Source of the DNA: Caprella mutica
Lineage: Eukaryota; Arthropoda; Malacostraca; Amphipoda; Caprellidae
DNA length: 64,000 bases
Assembly: GCA_947561585.1 (NCBI GenBank)
Contig: CANNZV010001157.1
Location: 62,001 to 126,000, forward strand
Direction: 5' to 3'
Under the pieces are notes generated by a model, which did no database searches, was not told the DNA's origin, and was given only the letters and a program-made list of their open reading frames with translations. Within the stretch, counting starts at the first letter, position 1. Each line of letters begins with the position of its first letter. The translations under genes were made by a program, and so were the position numbers. Positions 1 through 12,811 of the stretch are shown here, piece after piece.

Positions 1-70
1 GGTAAAATAATATAAATATTGGGGCAATTATATGTTGGTGGCCCTGGTTCAATTTCAGTGCTAGAAACAG

Positions 71-210
71 CATATCATCAGCAGTATATCACACTATATC
101 ATCAGCAGTATATCACACTATATCATCAGCAGTATATTACACTATATCATCAGCAGTATATCACACTATATCATCAGCAGTATATCACACTATATCATCA
201 GCAGTATATC
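71..210. repeat. 24-bp satellite, locus 1
   Basis: About six head-to-tail copies of a 24-bp unit with core TATCATCAGCAGTATATC. The same unit recurs in the same orientation at 1636-1897. Because 24 is divisible by three, the array reads open and gives a spurious 89-codon frame of repeated YHQQYITL units; this is not a gene. Confidence 0.97.
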
Positions 211-1074
211 TGTATAAAATATTCCTTTTCCCTAAGATATATGATGGCTTTCCCGTATTCTCACTCATTAAATTTGTACTTTCCTTAGCGAGATAAAAGT
301 TTACGGGAAAGCCTTCAGAATTTTAATCCTTCGTCTAGTTTTCACTTCAGAGTTGCCAGACGCGCAATAAGTCAGTATTCCACCGCATCTGAATGAAAAC
401 ACTGTGCTCTCTGTGTGTCTAAATCAGCGCCAGTCGCCGCCATTTCATGTCCATGTTTACAATCTTCATTTTGTGAATGTCTATATACAAAATGGAAGGC
501 TAGACACAACGACTGAGCCGGGATCCTAGCAAATAGACATAATGGAGCCGAGACAATACCTACTGAGCTATTCTCAAATTCATACAGGACTGGGGAGACT
601 TCAACTCTACAAAAGGTCAAATCGAATGAGATTGACAGCTCGTTTGTCCAGGATGTAAAAGATGTGGAGAGGTGTTCACCGAGATTTTTTCAGTCATGTT
701 GACACTAAAATAGTTGTGGTAAGCTCGCTAACCTTTTTTCTCAATAGGGAAAAGTGCTATTTTTTGTGAGTGAGGAACGGGTTAACTTATTTAGGGGCCT
801 TTAACTAAAATCTGAAATAACTATTTAAATTCTGATAATTATTAAATATAATGAACTAGGGTAATTAAAGAGATGGGTTGTTTTCAGGGCATCAGTCTAG
901 CTGCCTTTTAATTTAAAGCTGTTCGTGCAGTTGGGGGTAGGTTGTTGAATTGGATTCTTTCAACTATTCAAATTAGATTGGTTGATTCCATAATTTAATT
1001 TCACTGTGGGCATATCTTAAATTTCTATAAGCCATACTATTCTAATATTCTTCAAATGCCATCATTTTTATTCT
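211..1074. other. unassigned, with a GC-richer island
   Basis: No gene is recognised. The part from about 350 to 620 is clearly less AT-rich than its surroundings and holds GCCGCCATTTCA at about 436-447, whose complement contains AAATGGCGGC, a good match to the YY1 consensus. It could be a promoter or first-exon fragment, or simply old transposon sequence. The 82-codon minus-strand frame here shows no recognisable domain. Confidence 0.4.
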
Positions 1075-1327
1075 GACTCTAATGCCTAATGACTCTAATG
1101 CCTAATGACTCTAATGCCTAATGACTCTAATGCCTAATGACTCTAATGCCTAATGACTCTAATGCCTAATGAATCTAATGCCTAATGACTCTAATGCCTA
1201 ATGACTCTAATGCCTAATGACTCTAATGCCTAATGACTCTAATGCCTAATGACTCTTAATGCCTAATGACTCTAATGCCTAATGACTCTAATGCCTAATG
1301 ACTCTAATGCCTAATGACTCTAATGCC
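1075..1327. repeat. 16-bp tandem array
   Basis: About 16 copies of GACTCTAATGCCTAAT. The copies are nearly identical; one has GAATCT in place of GACTCT and one carries an extra T (GACTCTTAATGCC). The homogeneity implies recent expansion or conversion. Confidence 0.97.
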
Positions 1328-1635
1328 GTATTTTTTACTTGTTTAAACTTTACTTATATAGTGTATTTATAATTTCTAGGCCATAACTATTCGGTCCTGA
1401 GCCCCTGTGATGGACGGGAGTTGCTTGATGTGGGAGATGTGAGAGTCGTCATCTTTGTTGTGCCAGGACTCCTCCGACACCCTAACATATTCCGCATTTG
1501 TATTTCAAAGATAAAATTTCATCAATCATTTATTAAACTTCAGTTATTTAATGTTATACTTTAAATTTTTAATGAAGTAGTATAATTATTACTTATTGTC
1601 TCATTTATCCTGGCCCTATTAGCAACAAATTTGAT

Positions 1636-1897
1636 AATATCACACTATATCATCAGCAGTATATCACACTATATCATCAGCAGTATATAACACTGTATCA
1701 TCAGCAGTATATTACACTATACCATCAGCAGTATATCACACTATACCATCAGCAGTATATCACACTATATCATCAGCAGTATATCACACTGTATCATCAG
1801 CAGTATATCACACTATATCATCAGCAGTATATCACACTATATCATCAGCAGTATATCACACTATATCATCAGCAGTATATCACACTATATCATCAGC
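1636..1897. repeat. 24-bp satellite, locus 2
   Basis: About eleven copies of the same 24-bp unit as at 71-210, with scattered single-base variants (TATACC for TATATC, CTGTATC for CTATATC). The two loci are about 1.4 kb apart and separated by the 16-bp array. Confidence 0.97.
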
Positions 1898-4328
1898 TCA
1901 TTATTTAGTTCCATAGAATATCTCGTCTGTGGCAAATGAAACTGTCACATTCGATTCGAATCTCTCGACTGAAATACCTACCACAAAATGACATTAATTT
2001 CAATTGACTCGATAACAAACTGAATATTACGCAACCTGTTAGGAATTCGTTTTTGATTTTCCAGATTATAAAGTATTGTCTGACCTTTGACCTTTACATA
2101 ATAAAATAAAGTGAGATATATGGAATAATGATGCATTCAATAAATTTGATTGATAAAAATATTGTTAGACTGCAAAATTGGAATCTATGATTCACACGAA
2201 ATTGATTTAAAGCTGAAAATTATAGAGTTGTAATGTGCTATACAAATTAATTGATATTTATCACACTCTAATTACTATTGGAAATGTAATTACATGATTT
2301 AAATCAATAGTCATTGGGGAGGGTATAACGATTGATGTTAACTATCATACTATAATTCTGCGTGTTCCTTCCTTAGTGAGTGAGTGACTTAGTTAGTCAG
2401 TTCATTACGTTTTCATTAATCCTCTATATATTAATTATCATTACAATAGTGTTTATATTATGATATTTTTGTTTATTACGCTTTCATTATAAGACGGGGA
2501 CGTAATGTAACATAGGAGGTCAGTTTTTCTGTCACAAATGATAAAGTTGGTATGTACATATCATATAAGCTCTGCCAGTAACCAAAAGAATATGTCACCA
2601 AGAGACAACACTTTTATGAATGGTAATCATAACACTATTATAGAAGAAGCTGTGTCAGTCGGTTTGTCCGTCTCAAAATACGTTAATCAGACACTTTATA
2701 TACAGCGCCCACTTCATTAAATTTAGTATAAATCAATGTAATGTCACCAAGAAGATATTCATAAATGATAATATAGATAGTATGATGAAAAAAGCCATGT
2801 CATTCGGACAGTCCATCCCAAAATGGCCTATACCCAAACCTTTATTTATTGATTTTCCAATTCGGTGAATCTCCAAGGAATCTCCAAGTTATCGTTTCAA
2901 ATAAGTTATTCCATGAAAGAAAAATAATTACATTAACAAAAGTGTATCATTTCAGTATTATAACAATGTGTCAGTAAAATATAATAAGAAAGTAGCGATC
3001 GTATATAATATTCATGTTATGTAATTTATGTTATTTGTGTATGGTATTTAATATCAGAGTCAATTTATAACATTTTTCAGTGTAAAAATATGATGCGGTT
3101 TGATCATATTATCTTGTTAGGTAGTGTGTAGGGATACAATGTAGACATGCTACCGACTGTCGGTTTCAGGAGACAATTGTCTCCTTTGATTAAATTAGGT
3201 AATTAAAACAATGAAGAAAATAAACAACATAATACAATGAAGCAGAAAATGAAACTAATTGAGATAAGGAGAAACAATAAAACTAAATAACAAAATTATG
3301 AAAAAAAATATGGAAAAGTGAATGAATTTTTTCAATTTTAAACTTTAATAATTTTATTGATTTCATAGGAAATCATTTTTACAGCATCGACATGAAATCT
3401 CTTTCCACTTCCAGTCTACGTAAAGTTGCGCTATTATCTCCTTATTGATTCAAACCATTCACCTTTTTCCGATGGTAAATTGTGACCGTAATTTAATCCT
3501 CTTAACTGATCTACATCTCTGACGCTACTCAATGGTGACAGTATTTGGAAAATAAACTTGCAGAGGTAGGTACTTATAGGGTAAAGTACTAATTACCAGA
3601 AGCGAATTAAATATCAGATCAAAATTCAATAGGTTATTATTTAAAAACTCATTGAAATATATTGAAGTAGGAAAACAGAAAATAAATAATAACTGTTTTT
3701 TTTTTTTTTTTGTATCCATGATATTTGGCTCGACACTTTTTTAATTTTCTCTCTACAATTAATATATAATTAATATAAAATATAATTTTTAAAATACATA
3801 ATTTGATGTTTTTTTGTAAGAATTATTTATTGAAATTTTCGTCTGCACTTAATTTACTTTTGGTAGGACCTAGTGTTAATTCTGTTCAATTTTATTAGAA
3901 GTTCATCTCATTTTTTTTTCAATTGAAATAGATTCTGTAATTGAAAGTACACTGTATACTTATATACAAATCCGATTGCCTTCGGAGACCACAGCTAGCA
4001 GCAGTATTCCAACAATGAAAGAACTATATTTTTGAATATAGTTAGAATTTGATCACTATTTCTAGTCCTAAAAGACCTTTGAATTCAAGTCACTTGCGTC
4101 ACTTTTTCTCACTATATATGATCCAAAAAGGATCAAACTTCCACGTATCTCTCCATCAGTTTGCTCTCAATTTGTGTACCGCCTTGGATATGATTTGATT
4201 TGAACATTTGATCCTTGTAGAGCACCACCAATCACATCTGTGATCACCCGATTTTGCTCCCTCCACCACTACTCGCATTTTTTCTTCCCACCAAGAAAGC
4301 ATTTACCCAACATACTAAGAGAAATGCT
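1898..4328. other. unassigned AT-rich sequence
   Basis: No gene, RNA or mobile element is recognised. There is a 15-nt poly-T near 3697-3711 and other short homopolymers. Short open frames at 2538-2720 (+) and 3525-3719 (-) show no domain and are of a length expected by chance. Confidence 0.5.
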
Positions 4329-4473
4329 GATGCACCCAGGTGTTTCGAGTTCACCCTATGGCTTTGTCTCTAAAGCGAGACACTTGAATTCATCAAACTA
4401 AAGTTTGGATTGATGTGCATCAGTTCGGTGTACTTTAGAGACAAAGACAAGTCGAAACACCTGAATGCATCAA
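4329..4473. repeat. short inverted repeat
   Basis: The left arm at about 4329-4376 runs from GCTGATGCAC through AGGTGTTTCGA to GGCTTTGTCTCTAAAG. Its imperfect reverse complement at about 4433-4473 runs from CTTTAGAGACAAAGAC to TGAATGCATCA. The spacer is about 55 bp. It abuts the inverted duplication at 4485-4802. Confidence 0.75.
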
Positions 4474-4484
4474 TTGTAGTTGTT

Positions 4485-4802
4485 TATATTTTTCAGTGCA
4501 TAGCAGCTTACAGTTCAGTCCAGTTGCTTTTTCAGTAGAACTTTCTATACTGGACTCCTCCATAGTGAATCTAGAGTCCTGAATAATTGAATAGCTCCGT
4601 ATTGTGGGATAATTTCCTTTCATCTGCCATATATGGCCATTATTTTTCTAAAACTGATTGCAATTCAAGGCACACAGAAGAAAAATTGTCCACTATACGG
4701 AGTATTCTCTTACTCAGGACTTTTAAATTCACCATGGAGGAATCCGATATAAAAGATTTCAAATGTAATTCCTCAGAAGCTCAGTATCGTCAACTTTATT
4801 AA
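4485..4802. repeat. inverted duplication with matching translations on both strands
   Basis: A segment of about 130 bp occurs at 4485-4620 on the minus strand and 4670-4802 on the plus strand. Both translate to related peptides: TIRS, then about ten residues, then FTMEES, and later an SE or TE followed by YKQL or YRQL. The shared peptide shows the two arms derive from one sequence that was duplicated head-to-head. No protein family is recognised; a fragment of a coding exon captured in a hairpin is possible but unproven. Confidence 0.7.
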
Positions 4803-4890
4803 AGGCCTTAGCAAGTCAAGAAAAACTTCATCCACAGACTATTTGTGTAACAACAATTGCGACCCGTAGGAACAGTTCTATAGAGAGTAA

Positions 4891-5005
4891 TCATACACCT
4901 ACACACTCCTACACTTACAAACTCATACACCTACACATTCATACACCTACACACTCATACACCTTCACACTCACGCCCCTACAAACTCATACACCTACAC
5001 ATTCT
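4891..5005. repeat. degenerate CA-rich repeat
   Basis: Irregular repeats of TCATACACCTACACA-type words, spaced about 16-18 bp. Copies are diverged and spacing varies. Confidence 0.85.
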
Positions 5006-5009
5006 AACA

Positions 5010-6173
5010 TCAGAAGCTTCTAGTCTTTGATGTCTTCTTGGTCAAATTGGAATAATTTCAGAATAGTTCATCTTTTATCATTTCTTAAATTTAGAATGAG
5101 GAGAAGGTAATTTTTTTATCGCTCAATTTCAAAACTATGTTATTGCTGCGCTATAAAAGACAAAGGAAAATTAAAAAAATTAAAGTACTTGTTGTAACTA
5201 AAGGAGATCTCGTCTTATGGTCGATAACTGGATATGAATTTTGTAATTTCAATATCCTATAATAATATGTTAATAATAACAACTACGTTACTTTATGAAG
5301 TTTTTATAAATTTAATATATAAGTATTGATTGTTAAATTAATATTGACTCGAACTCGATTGATGATTATTTTAATTAGTCATAGTAATAAAAATTATATC
5401 TATAATATTTCTGTACACAATACATTAGAGTTAAAAATATTTTATTTTCTAGCACCTGCAGCACGTATCTATTAACTGCTTGCTGTTACATACATCATGA
5501 AGGTAATTTGTTTGAGTGTCTCTACTTTATGCACATATTACCAAAACCTTTGATGTATCTTTAGAAAGAAACACTTCAAGGATCACATTGATTTCAAAGT
5601 CGAAAGAAACCTCTTAACTGAACTCAATCCTATTAGGATGTAGAAAGGAGGAGATGGAAGTGTTTATAACATTATAACATTTGACATGAATTTAATCTCC
5701 CTGGAACATTTTCTACGGATATGCGAAATTACATGCAACTAAACTTAAGTGAATATCTCTTTATTAAACTTACATTCCAATTTTACTTTATAACATTGAG
5801 AACAATTTTCATTGATTTTTTAAATAGTCTCTTTTCTTGAATCAATTTAATCTACATTTGTGAATACAAAGTTAATAACATTTTCAATTTTTATTATTGA
5901 AAAGCCGAATGATAGATATTATTGAATTTTTCTTTTCTCAATAGTATTTACTCCAAAGAGTCTATTTCCGTCACAAAATATCTTCAATGAAAATATATAA
6001 GAGGAGGAAATTTCCCTAATAAATCTACAAAGGATGACCTCAGGTCTCCCTAAGGGGCTGTAGATTCCTATAACCATTTTATGCATCAGATGAGAGGAGG
6101 TATGTTTTGATTCTTCAATTAAGTGTTATGTGGTATTTTCACTTTTGCATGAACAAGGTCAAGAAAATAATTT
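5010..6173. other. unassigned AT-rich sequence
   Basis: Nothing recognisable: no long open frame, no tandem repeat and no match to the other repeat families in this window. Confidence 0.5.
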
Positions 6174-7188
6174 ATAGAGTTTTTGAATATTTTGGGAAAA
6201 CTTATTTTTCAAAGTTTTGGATTTTTATTTACTTTTTAATGGAAAAACTTACCTACAATTAGTGACTTAATGCCGATCTTATGTACAAACTATGCCTTTG
6301 TGTAATTTGAAGGAATTTGAAGATCGTTTATATTTAGATGGCAATAATCCAAAAACCGTTAAAAATGGCTATTTTCAACTATTTGTCAACTTAATCTTCC
6401 TCTAAGGAATGATTTAGTTCAATTAATTCCTTAAGCATAATTTATTTATTTTTAATTTGAATCTGAACTCTCTTCATACTTTGTGTGTGACAGGGAAGAT
6501 TGGACTTCTTTATTATTTCTTTCCTCTTGATGTCAGCTTCAATTGTAGCGGTAGAAAATAGTTTTCACAACGGTGGTTCATTGATTTCGGAAGTTTGCCA
6601 GTCAATGACGTTCTCTAATACTCAGACTCTATGACAGGAGGAATTTGGAATTTCCGAATTCCAATTTTATAGTTTTCTCTAGCTTTCAGTATTACCTAGT
6701 CTCCATCCAAGGTCTCTGACAAAGATTCCTTCGTCTTCTATCATCACCAGTAATATGTTTGCAGGTGTTGCTACATTCACAACATAATCACTGAGATTTT
6801 TAGCTAGACCAGCATTTTGTGAACGTGTTTGGCTCCATTATCAAATTTGCCGTTGTGATCCATGTTGCATGCACGAAATGAATCCATCGATTTAAAATGG
6901 ATCAGTTTCTCAAACTCTTAGCACTCAGGAACTATCAGCCATCCAAATTGAACAAAGGAATTAATTGAACTAAATCATTCCTTAGAGGAAATTAAGTTGA
7001 AAAATAGTTAAAAATAGCCCTTTTTAACGGTTTTTGGATGATTGCCACCTTCAAATTACACAAAGGCATAGTTTGTACATAAGAGCGGAATTTAGTCACT
7101 AATTGTAGGTAAGTTTTTCCATTAAAAAGTAAATAAAAATCCAAAACTTTGAAAGATACGTTTTCCCAAAATATTCAAAAACTCTATT
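6174..7188. mobile_element. fold-back element with about 240-bp inverted arms
   Basis: The left arm (about 6174-6434) and right arm (about 6955-7188) are imperfect reverse complements over most of their length. For example, AGAGTTTTTGAATATTTTGG on the left matches CCAAAATATTCAAAAACTCT on the right. The left arm has an extra segment of about 20 bp near 6315. The spacer of about 520 bp has no recognisable coding sequence. No clear target duplication was found. It resembles a non-autonomous fold-back transposon or a hairpin-forming MITE. Confidence 0.75.
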
Positions 7189-7317
7189 GTCTATTGCCAC
7201 CTGTAAACATCTTCAATACGATGTCCTTTCACAACTTTCTACAAGTAATTGCATATCAATATCAGAAAAAGTGTATTTTTCGCTAATACTTCAGTAAGAA
7301 GTCTATTCAAAGTTGAT

Positions 7318-7390
7318 GCAGTTCCCCTTCCATCTTCTCCTTCCATGGCAGAGACTGTGGCAGAATCAGGTGCTTACAGACGTTATTTAT
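7318..7390 (+). repeat. dispersed repeat, copy of 25610-25680
   Basis: About 60 bp here, including CAGAATCAGGTGCTTACAG, is nearly the exact reverse complement of 25612-25675, where it sits at the end of an AGGTCA repeat. The 61-codon frame over it is therefore repeat-derived. Confidence 0.85.
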
Positions 7391-8190
7391 TTGTTCTTCG
7401 ATTTAAGGAGAGGCTCAGAACTCTAACTCTCTAAACTCAGGTGAAGTTTTGGTAAAAAGTTTATTGAAGTTGAGTTGGGAACACACATGAAGTCTCATGG
7501 AGTAATATCAATTCCGTATATTGTGTGACTATAAAAAATAATTCAAGATAAGTGCCTTAATCCTGATGAGTTTGACTGTCAGAATCAACGGGAAGGTTTT
7601 GCTATGTGTTTAATAAAACATGTCTTATTTATAAACCTAAGATACTGTATTTTTTACAAGTTGTTAGTATATATACTAAACTAATATGTACCAAATTGCA
7701 ACAAAAAAAATTCGATAAATAAGGAGAAATAAATGCATAAGTATACAAGACATTGTCAACTGAGTGAGCTAAACTGTGATTGTGTGGAGTGTGAACCAAT
7801 CACAGCTCGCGCATGTGTCTCTACTCCATAAAAACGTGGTCAAATTAGTGAGTATTGGCTAACCAAACAGTATTTCTACGTTGCCACACGTCACCAAAGT
7901 ACAATTAATTCCATATTTTACGTGATTTACGCTGATACACGCCGATATGTAAATATTTTCTAACTTTTAAATGCAAAAATATATTTGGTATTTATGTAGG
8001 AACAAATTCATGAAAGGCCAGTAAATTTAAAGAAATAACATGTAAGATATAAAGTAAATTAAAAAAATATGTGCCTAGAAAATACACGTCAAACTCATTA
8101 GGGTTAATATACTATGTTAATAAAGGATAAGTAATAGTTATCATACCTCTACACTTAGTGAGGGTTAGAAACAATTTCAATTAGTTTTAG
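7391..8190. other. unassigned AT-rich sequence
   Basis: No gene or repeat family is recognised. A slightly GC-richer stretch at about 7760-7880 shows no diagnostic motif. Confidence 0.45.
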
Positions 8191-8408
8191 TCGCTCGGCT
8201 GCACAGTGGTATGAGTGCTCGCTTCAAGTTAGTGATGTTTTGCGTTCAAGTCCTGCACTAACTCTTTAGAATATATTACCCTGTGTGAATGAGTGGTTAC
8301 TGACCAAGCTTGAGTCACCTGGCTGGGAGTAGGTTGAGGTCGGGATTTTGTATTTTTGAGCCCACTTGTTGGCCTGAGTGCTCTCTCTTCGGAGCAATCC
8401 ATAAACTT
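8191..8408 (+). mobile_element. tRNA-derived SINE
   Basis: An internal RNA polymerase III promoter is visible. An A-box-like TGGTATGAGTGC lies at 8207-8218. A B-box-like GCGTTCAAGTCC lies at 8242-8253, about 36 nt downstream as in tRNA genes. The head is followed by about 150 bp of unrelated body, with a GC-rich hairpin-like motif CTCTCTTCGGAGCA near the end. The head is not a functional tRNA gene, since no acceptor-stem pairing is evident. No poly-A tail or target duplication was established, so the ends are approximate. Confidence 0.75.
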
Positions 8409-10845
8409 AAATCTTTCAATTCATAAGCTTTTATAAAGTTTACATCAATTGATCAAACATAATTATTATTTTTAATTTGAAATATCCAAGTTTTCACATT
8501 GAGTTCTATTAATTCATTATATATATTACTATAGTTTAGGAAAAACTCAAACACGCAAATTCCAGAGATTTAATTATTTCACGAAATAAAGTGTAGCTAC
8601 AGTATATAAATTCATAGTTTGATGTGCTCTCAAATTCAAACTAATTGAATTGTTTTTATGAATATTCATAATTAACTTAACGAAAACAGAGTCAATGAGA
8701 GAGAAAAATAATCATGAGCCATTTTCAAATTACCTCAAAGTTTGTCAACAGATTTTATGAACAGAATAATTTATAAAGAGACGCTTCTGGTAAAATAGAA
8801 AGTCAGAATATTAATTATTTATCGTATGAAAGTTTTTATAGACAGTAATAGATATTTTACTACTTTTTATAAAAAAATCTTTTCTCTCCCATTTCAAATG
8901 ATTAATTCGGTAATATCGAAAGTTACTCTATTTCGAAATCAATATATTTTATAATTTAAAATGAACTAGGTATATGGAACTTGAAGAAGTGTTCCAATAG
9001 ACAATAATTTTCAATCAAAAGTCTCATCACTCATTTCACTGTGCTCATTGATGCATGAAAGCTACTTGTTAATTAATGTACATGTCAATTCGACACAATT
9101 TCTCTCTTGTTAGGTGTACGGTTGACTGAGTAAAGTATTCTTCGTAGGAAAAAATTAAACATAGAACTAAGATAATCACTTCTTCAATTTCTAATCCTAA
9201 CTCAAGTGGCAAAGTTTTTTCTACAAAACAAAAAATATTAACTATTAATTAATACAGATGAAATTATCAAATGGTAAGATGCAAAATCACACTCACTGAA
9301 ACTTTTACCTGTAAGGCTTGTGTTTGTACTATTTTTAGTATTCCTTAATGTTTGAATATAAAAGTTGTTCATCTATAGATCTTAACCCTTTTATCAACCA
9401 TTTGATTAATTTAGCAGGTTAATTGGGTTAACTGTAAAAAAAATGATTTAAAAAGGATAATAATTTAGTATAATCAAAAGTTTACTAAATAATAATAATT
9501 TCACATAATTATTTTACTAATAATAACTTCACTCCTGATATTTTCTGATAAGAACAAAAATGAAATAGTGTACATACAACCATCTCCTCTTCTGTACATA
9601 CACATACTGACAGACTTTTTTCATAAGCCGATTTCACTTTCATGGAAATTTTATTCTTTCACATCGTTTACTCTTTAATGGACAAAATTTTCAGTGCTTC
9701 TATCTAAAATCTATCTAAACCTTGAGCGAAATGTATTGCAGGGATACAGAAGATTAGGTGCACTTCGCTTTTTCTTCTTCAATGGCACAAAAATGACTTC
9801 CCTCTAACTTTCTAATGGAAGAATAAGTATATTTTAATTCAATTATAATTTTTGCATTTTAATTATATAAGAAGATATAATCAAAGTTGATAATTTCGTA
9901 TTTTCTTTAGCTAAATTTTTCTGATACTTTTACGGCTAGTGAGTCCTTGTTATTATTTTTACATCTTTTTTCAAGTTTATAATATTTCCCAAATTCGGTG
10001 TTAAGGTCTTTTTATTAATCATAAAAGACCTAAAATAATAAGAATTTGGTACTGGATTTTTATTTGTAAAATCCGTAGATTTATCAATTTATTTTTCTAC
10101 TTCGACATAAATTGTTATACAAAGCAAATATTTGAAAAAGGTATTAAATAGTCAGTTTTTATCGATGTATTGAAATATTTGAGATGAAATATTTTGCATT
10201 AATAATGACCGTATTTCAAGTAAATATATGAGATTATTTAATTACTTCTAATTGTGGTTTGCTATGTTTTCCTCTTCAAATTGTCATGTTTTTTCGCTAT
10301 ATTTGGAAACTGTCTGAACAGAGGATTTGAGTATTTGGAAACTTGATCTTTTCTAATTTAATTATGTCTAAAATTATTACCTATTGCTAAAATTAACACA
10401 AGTTTGATTGTGTCAAAGAACAAGTCGATCTGAGATTAGCTTGGAACTTGTTACAATTTTTTCATTTCCAATGGTAAGAAAAGAGTAAGAAACTTATTCA
10501 AATCAAAGAATAATGAAAGGTACGTGAAGAATCCAGCAATTTCATCTAACAGTTCGTAGGAAGAAATTTCTTATATCATCGCCTTTACAATTATTGTTTA
10601 TAAGGTAAGATGCCAAATATTGAAGACAATAGTCCAGGTTTAGTAACTCTAAGAACAAAATCTTCTCCTACTTTAAAATAGCACACGGTGATTTTTTCAG
10701 TGAATCACTATATAAAAATGATCAACTATCATAAACACTATCAAATAAGAAACAATTCTATTATCATCTCTTTTTTCTTAGATGATCAGGTCTTATCCTC
10801 CATTAGGCAGCAGTGCATTATGCGTTAGGAGGTAATTGGTCACCT
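8409..10845. other. unassigned AT-rich sequence
   Basis: No open frame of interest, tandem repeat or known family was seen over this stretch. Confidence 0.5.
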
Positions 10846-10951
10846 TAACGGAACTTTATAAATAGTTTGCGGAGTCTTCAGTTCTTTGGTGTGGATCTTA
10901 GTGAAGCCGAGTGACAAAATAAAGTAACCATCTGACACTATATTTGGTGTC
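10846..10951 (+). mobile_element. possible LTR fragment
   Basis: Signals appear in LTR order: a TATA box (TATAAATAG, 10857-10865), a GC-richer transcribed stretch, a polyadenylation signal (AATAAA, 10918-10923), then TTTGGTGTC at 10943-10951, which resembles the LTR/primer-binding-site junction of some Gypsy-type elements. No second LTR and no gag or pol was found, so this would be a solo or truncated LTR. The order of signals is visible; the assignment is inference. Confidence 0.35.
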
Positions 10952-11371
10952 TTTAAATTATCAATATTGATGCATTTGCTATGGGGGCATGATAATTATT
11001 TTCTGAAATAAAATTGAACTTTATTATATATGACACTTTAAAATTAACCCTGCCTTTTTGACTAAAGTATGAAATATTTGTTTGAAATATTAAGTTGTGT
11101 CTAACCTATAAAAAATACTAAAATTCTATTCAAATCACTAATTGACCAAATTAGAATTTCATGTCACCTTTCATCATCCCTTACCTGTCCACATTTTCCC
11201 TTCAAATGTTTCACCAACCCCCTACTTCCCACTGGTTGTTATTGTGCCAATATTTACGCAGTGAATGTTCGACTGCTAAAGAGTTACGGACAGTCAGAGT
11301 TTGTTGTTTTCTGTTATTTTGCTGCAGCTCTCAGCTGACTGGTAGGAATCTCTTCTCTTTGCTTATTAAAT

Positions 11372-11582
11372 CAGTCTTACAGCAACTACACGAGGATAAT
11401 AGTTACAATAATAGTACCGAGTATACCAGTCTTACAGCAGCTACACGTGAATAATAGTTACAATAATAATAGCGAGTATATCAGTCTTACAGCAACTACA
11501 CGAGAATAATAGTTACAACAATACCAGTCTTACAGCAACTACACGAGGATAATAGTAACAATTATAATAGCGAGTATATCAG
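11372..11582. repeat. 55-bp tandem repeat
   Basis: Four units beginning CAGTCTTACAGCAACTACAC. Three are 55 bp and the third is internally deleted to about 43 bp. A single diverged unit lies at 27881-27934, so the monomer also exists as a dispersed sequence. Confidence 0.93.
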
Positions 11583-11986
11583 TGACAATATTTTCATGGT
11601 GTGTGTATTTGCTCAGGTGAAAGAGATTTTCAATTATTGTTTTAATTTTAATAAAAAATCTAAAGTCTATATTGTTTATAAGCTGTATAACCATAGATTT
11701 TCATAATTTATTTATATGTTTCGAATATTGTGAATATTGATATTTTAGATATTCAATTAACTCTTACTTCTTCTTCACTGTTTGTTTCATCGCATTTATT
11801 AGTTGACTCAGAATATGTTTATTAGTTGGTGGATAAAGTCTACAGTTACTATGGTGACAAATAATTAAGACCCATTACAGCACGGGGAGTGTTTGCAGAC
11901 TACTCTTTGAAGAAACCTTGCCTTATAATATGATATGAAGGTGACTAATTAGGATATTTTTGTAATATAATATAATATATTTTTCT

Positions 11987-12485
11987 TAAAGACAATATTT
12001 TTCCATAAAAACAAGGAGGGTAAAATATTTACAGAAGAGGAAATTCTTTCAGGAACTACGAGTGAGGGGTTGGGTTCCCAGAAGGGATAGACTTGACCCC
12101 CAAAATCTCTCATTCGTGGCTGAGAGGATTCAGAAGGCATTTCCTGTCTGAAATGCTTGAGGCATTTGCTGTTGGCACTGGGCAGACTTCCTTGGATCAT
12201 TCGTTGTCTCAACAAGGCAATCTGAATATGGACTTCATGATTGATGAGGTCATACAACCGTACGCTCCTGTGGTCTCTATACCAATTGGATCAAATATGT
12301 ATGCATCTCTATGGGCGGAGTATTTCTGACGTTTACGGTTCTCTGCAGTCCCGACAGCTGATCTGGCCTCAACCATGGAATCTTTGAGGTGTGTCTCGGC
12401 AAACGTGTTGATGCACGTGCAATCCCAAATCAGTCTTTTTCCATTTATGTAAGGAAACACAGTAATACCAACTGGTCGTTTTTAT
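11987..12485 (-). mobile_element. 5'-truncated copy of the PHD/RT/endonuclease retrotransposon
   Basis: This is the 3' end of the same element as at 15175-18745. It shares the 3' untranslated tail and the restriction-like endonuclease core: WDCTC followed later by RKRQKYSA, with the Tyr-Ile-Phe-Pro-Ile strand. Homology stops abruptly near 12485. Truncation at the 5' side is typical of incomplete target-primed reverse transcription. The reading frame has substitutions and is not functional. Confidence 0.92.
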
Positions 12486-12811
12486 CATCCGATAAATAGT
12501 ATTGTCTTAAAGCTTACTCAAATTAATATTTTTTTTAGCACTCGCATTTTATGGACTCTCTGCAATTTACTTTCCGGTGGTTCAATCTCTGTTATATCAC
12601 CCCGAAATATCATTTAACCTGTAATGTTTACCTGAATTAACTCAGTAACTGCACACTTCACTCAATCTTTTAGTTGAATGTTGAAGTTTCTGAGCTACAC
12701 TGCTGAGATCGCTTATATGTATTTTCCCATTCGAAAGATTGTAGCTCGAAATTGTCCCTCATTGAGTTAATGCTCCTTGCTGTCTCTTCTCGTTTGTTAC
12801 ACGAGACTAAA

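Noticed and set aside
8191..8262. A functional tRNA gene
   Set aside because: A and B boxes are present but no acceptor stem or anticodon arm is evident, and the sequence continues as a SINE body.
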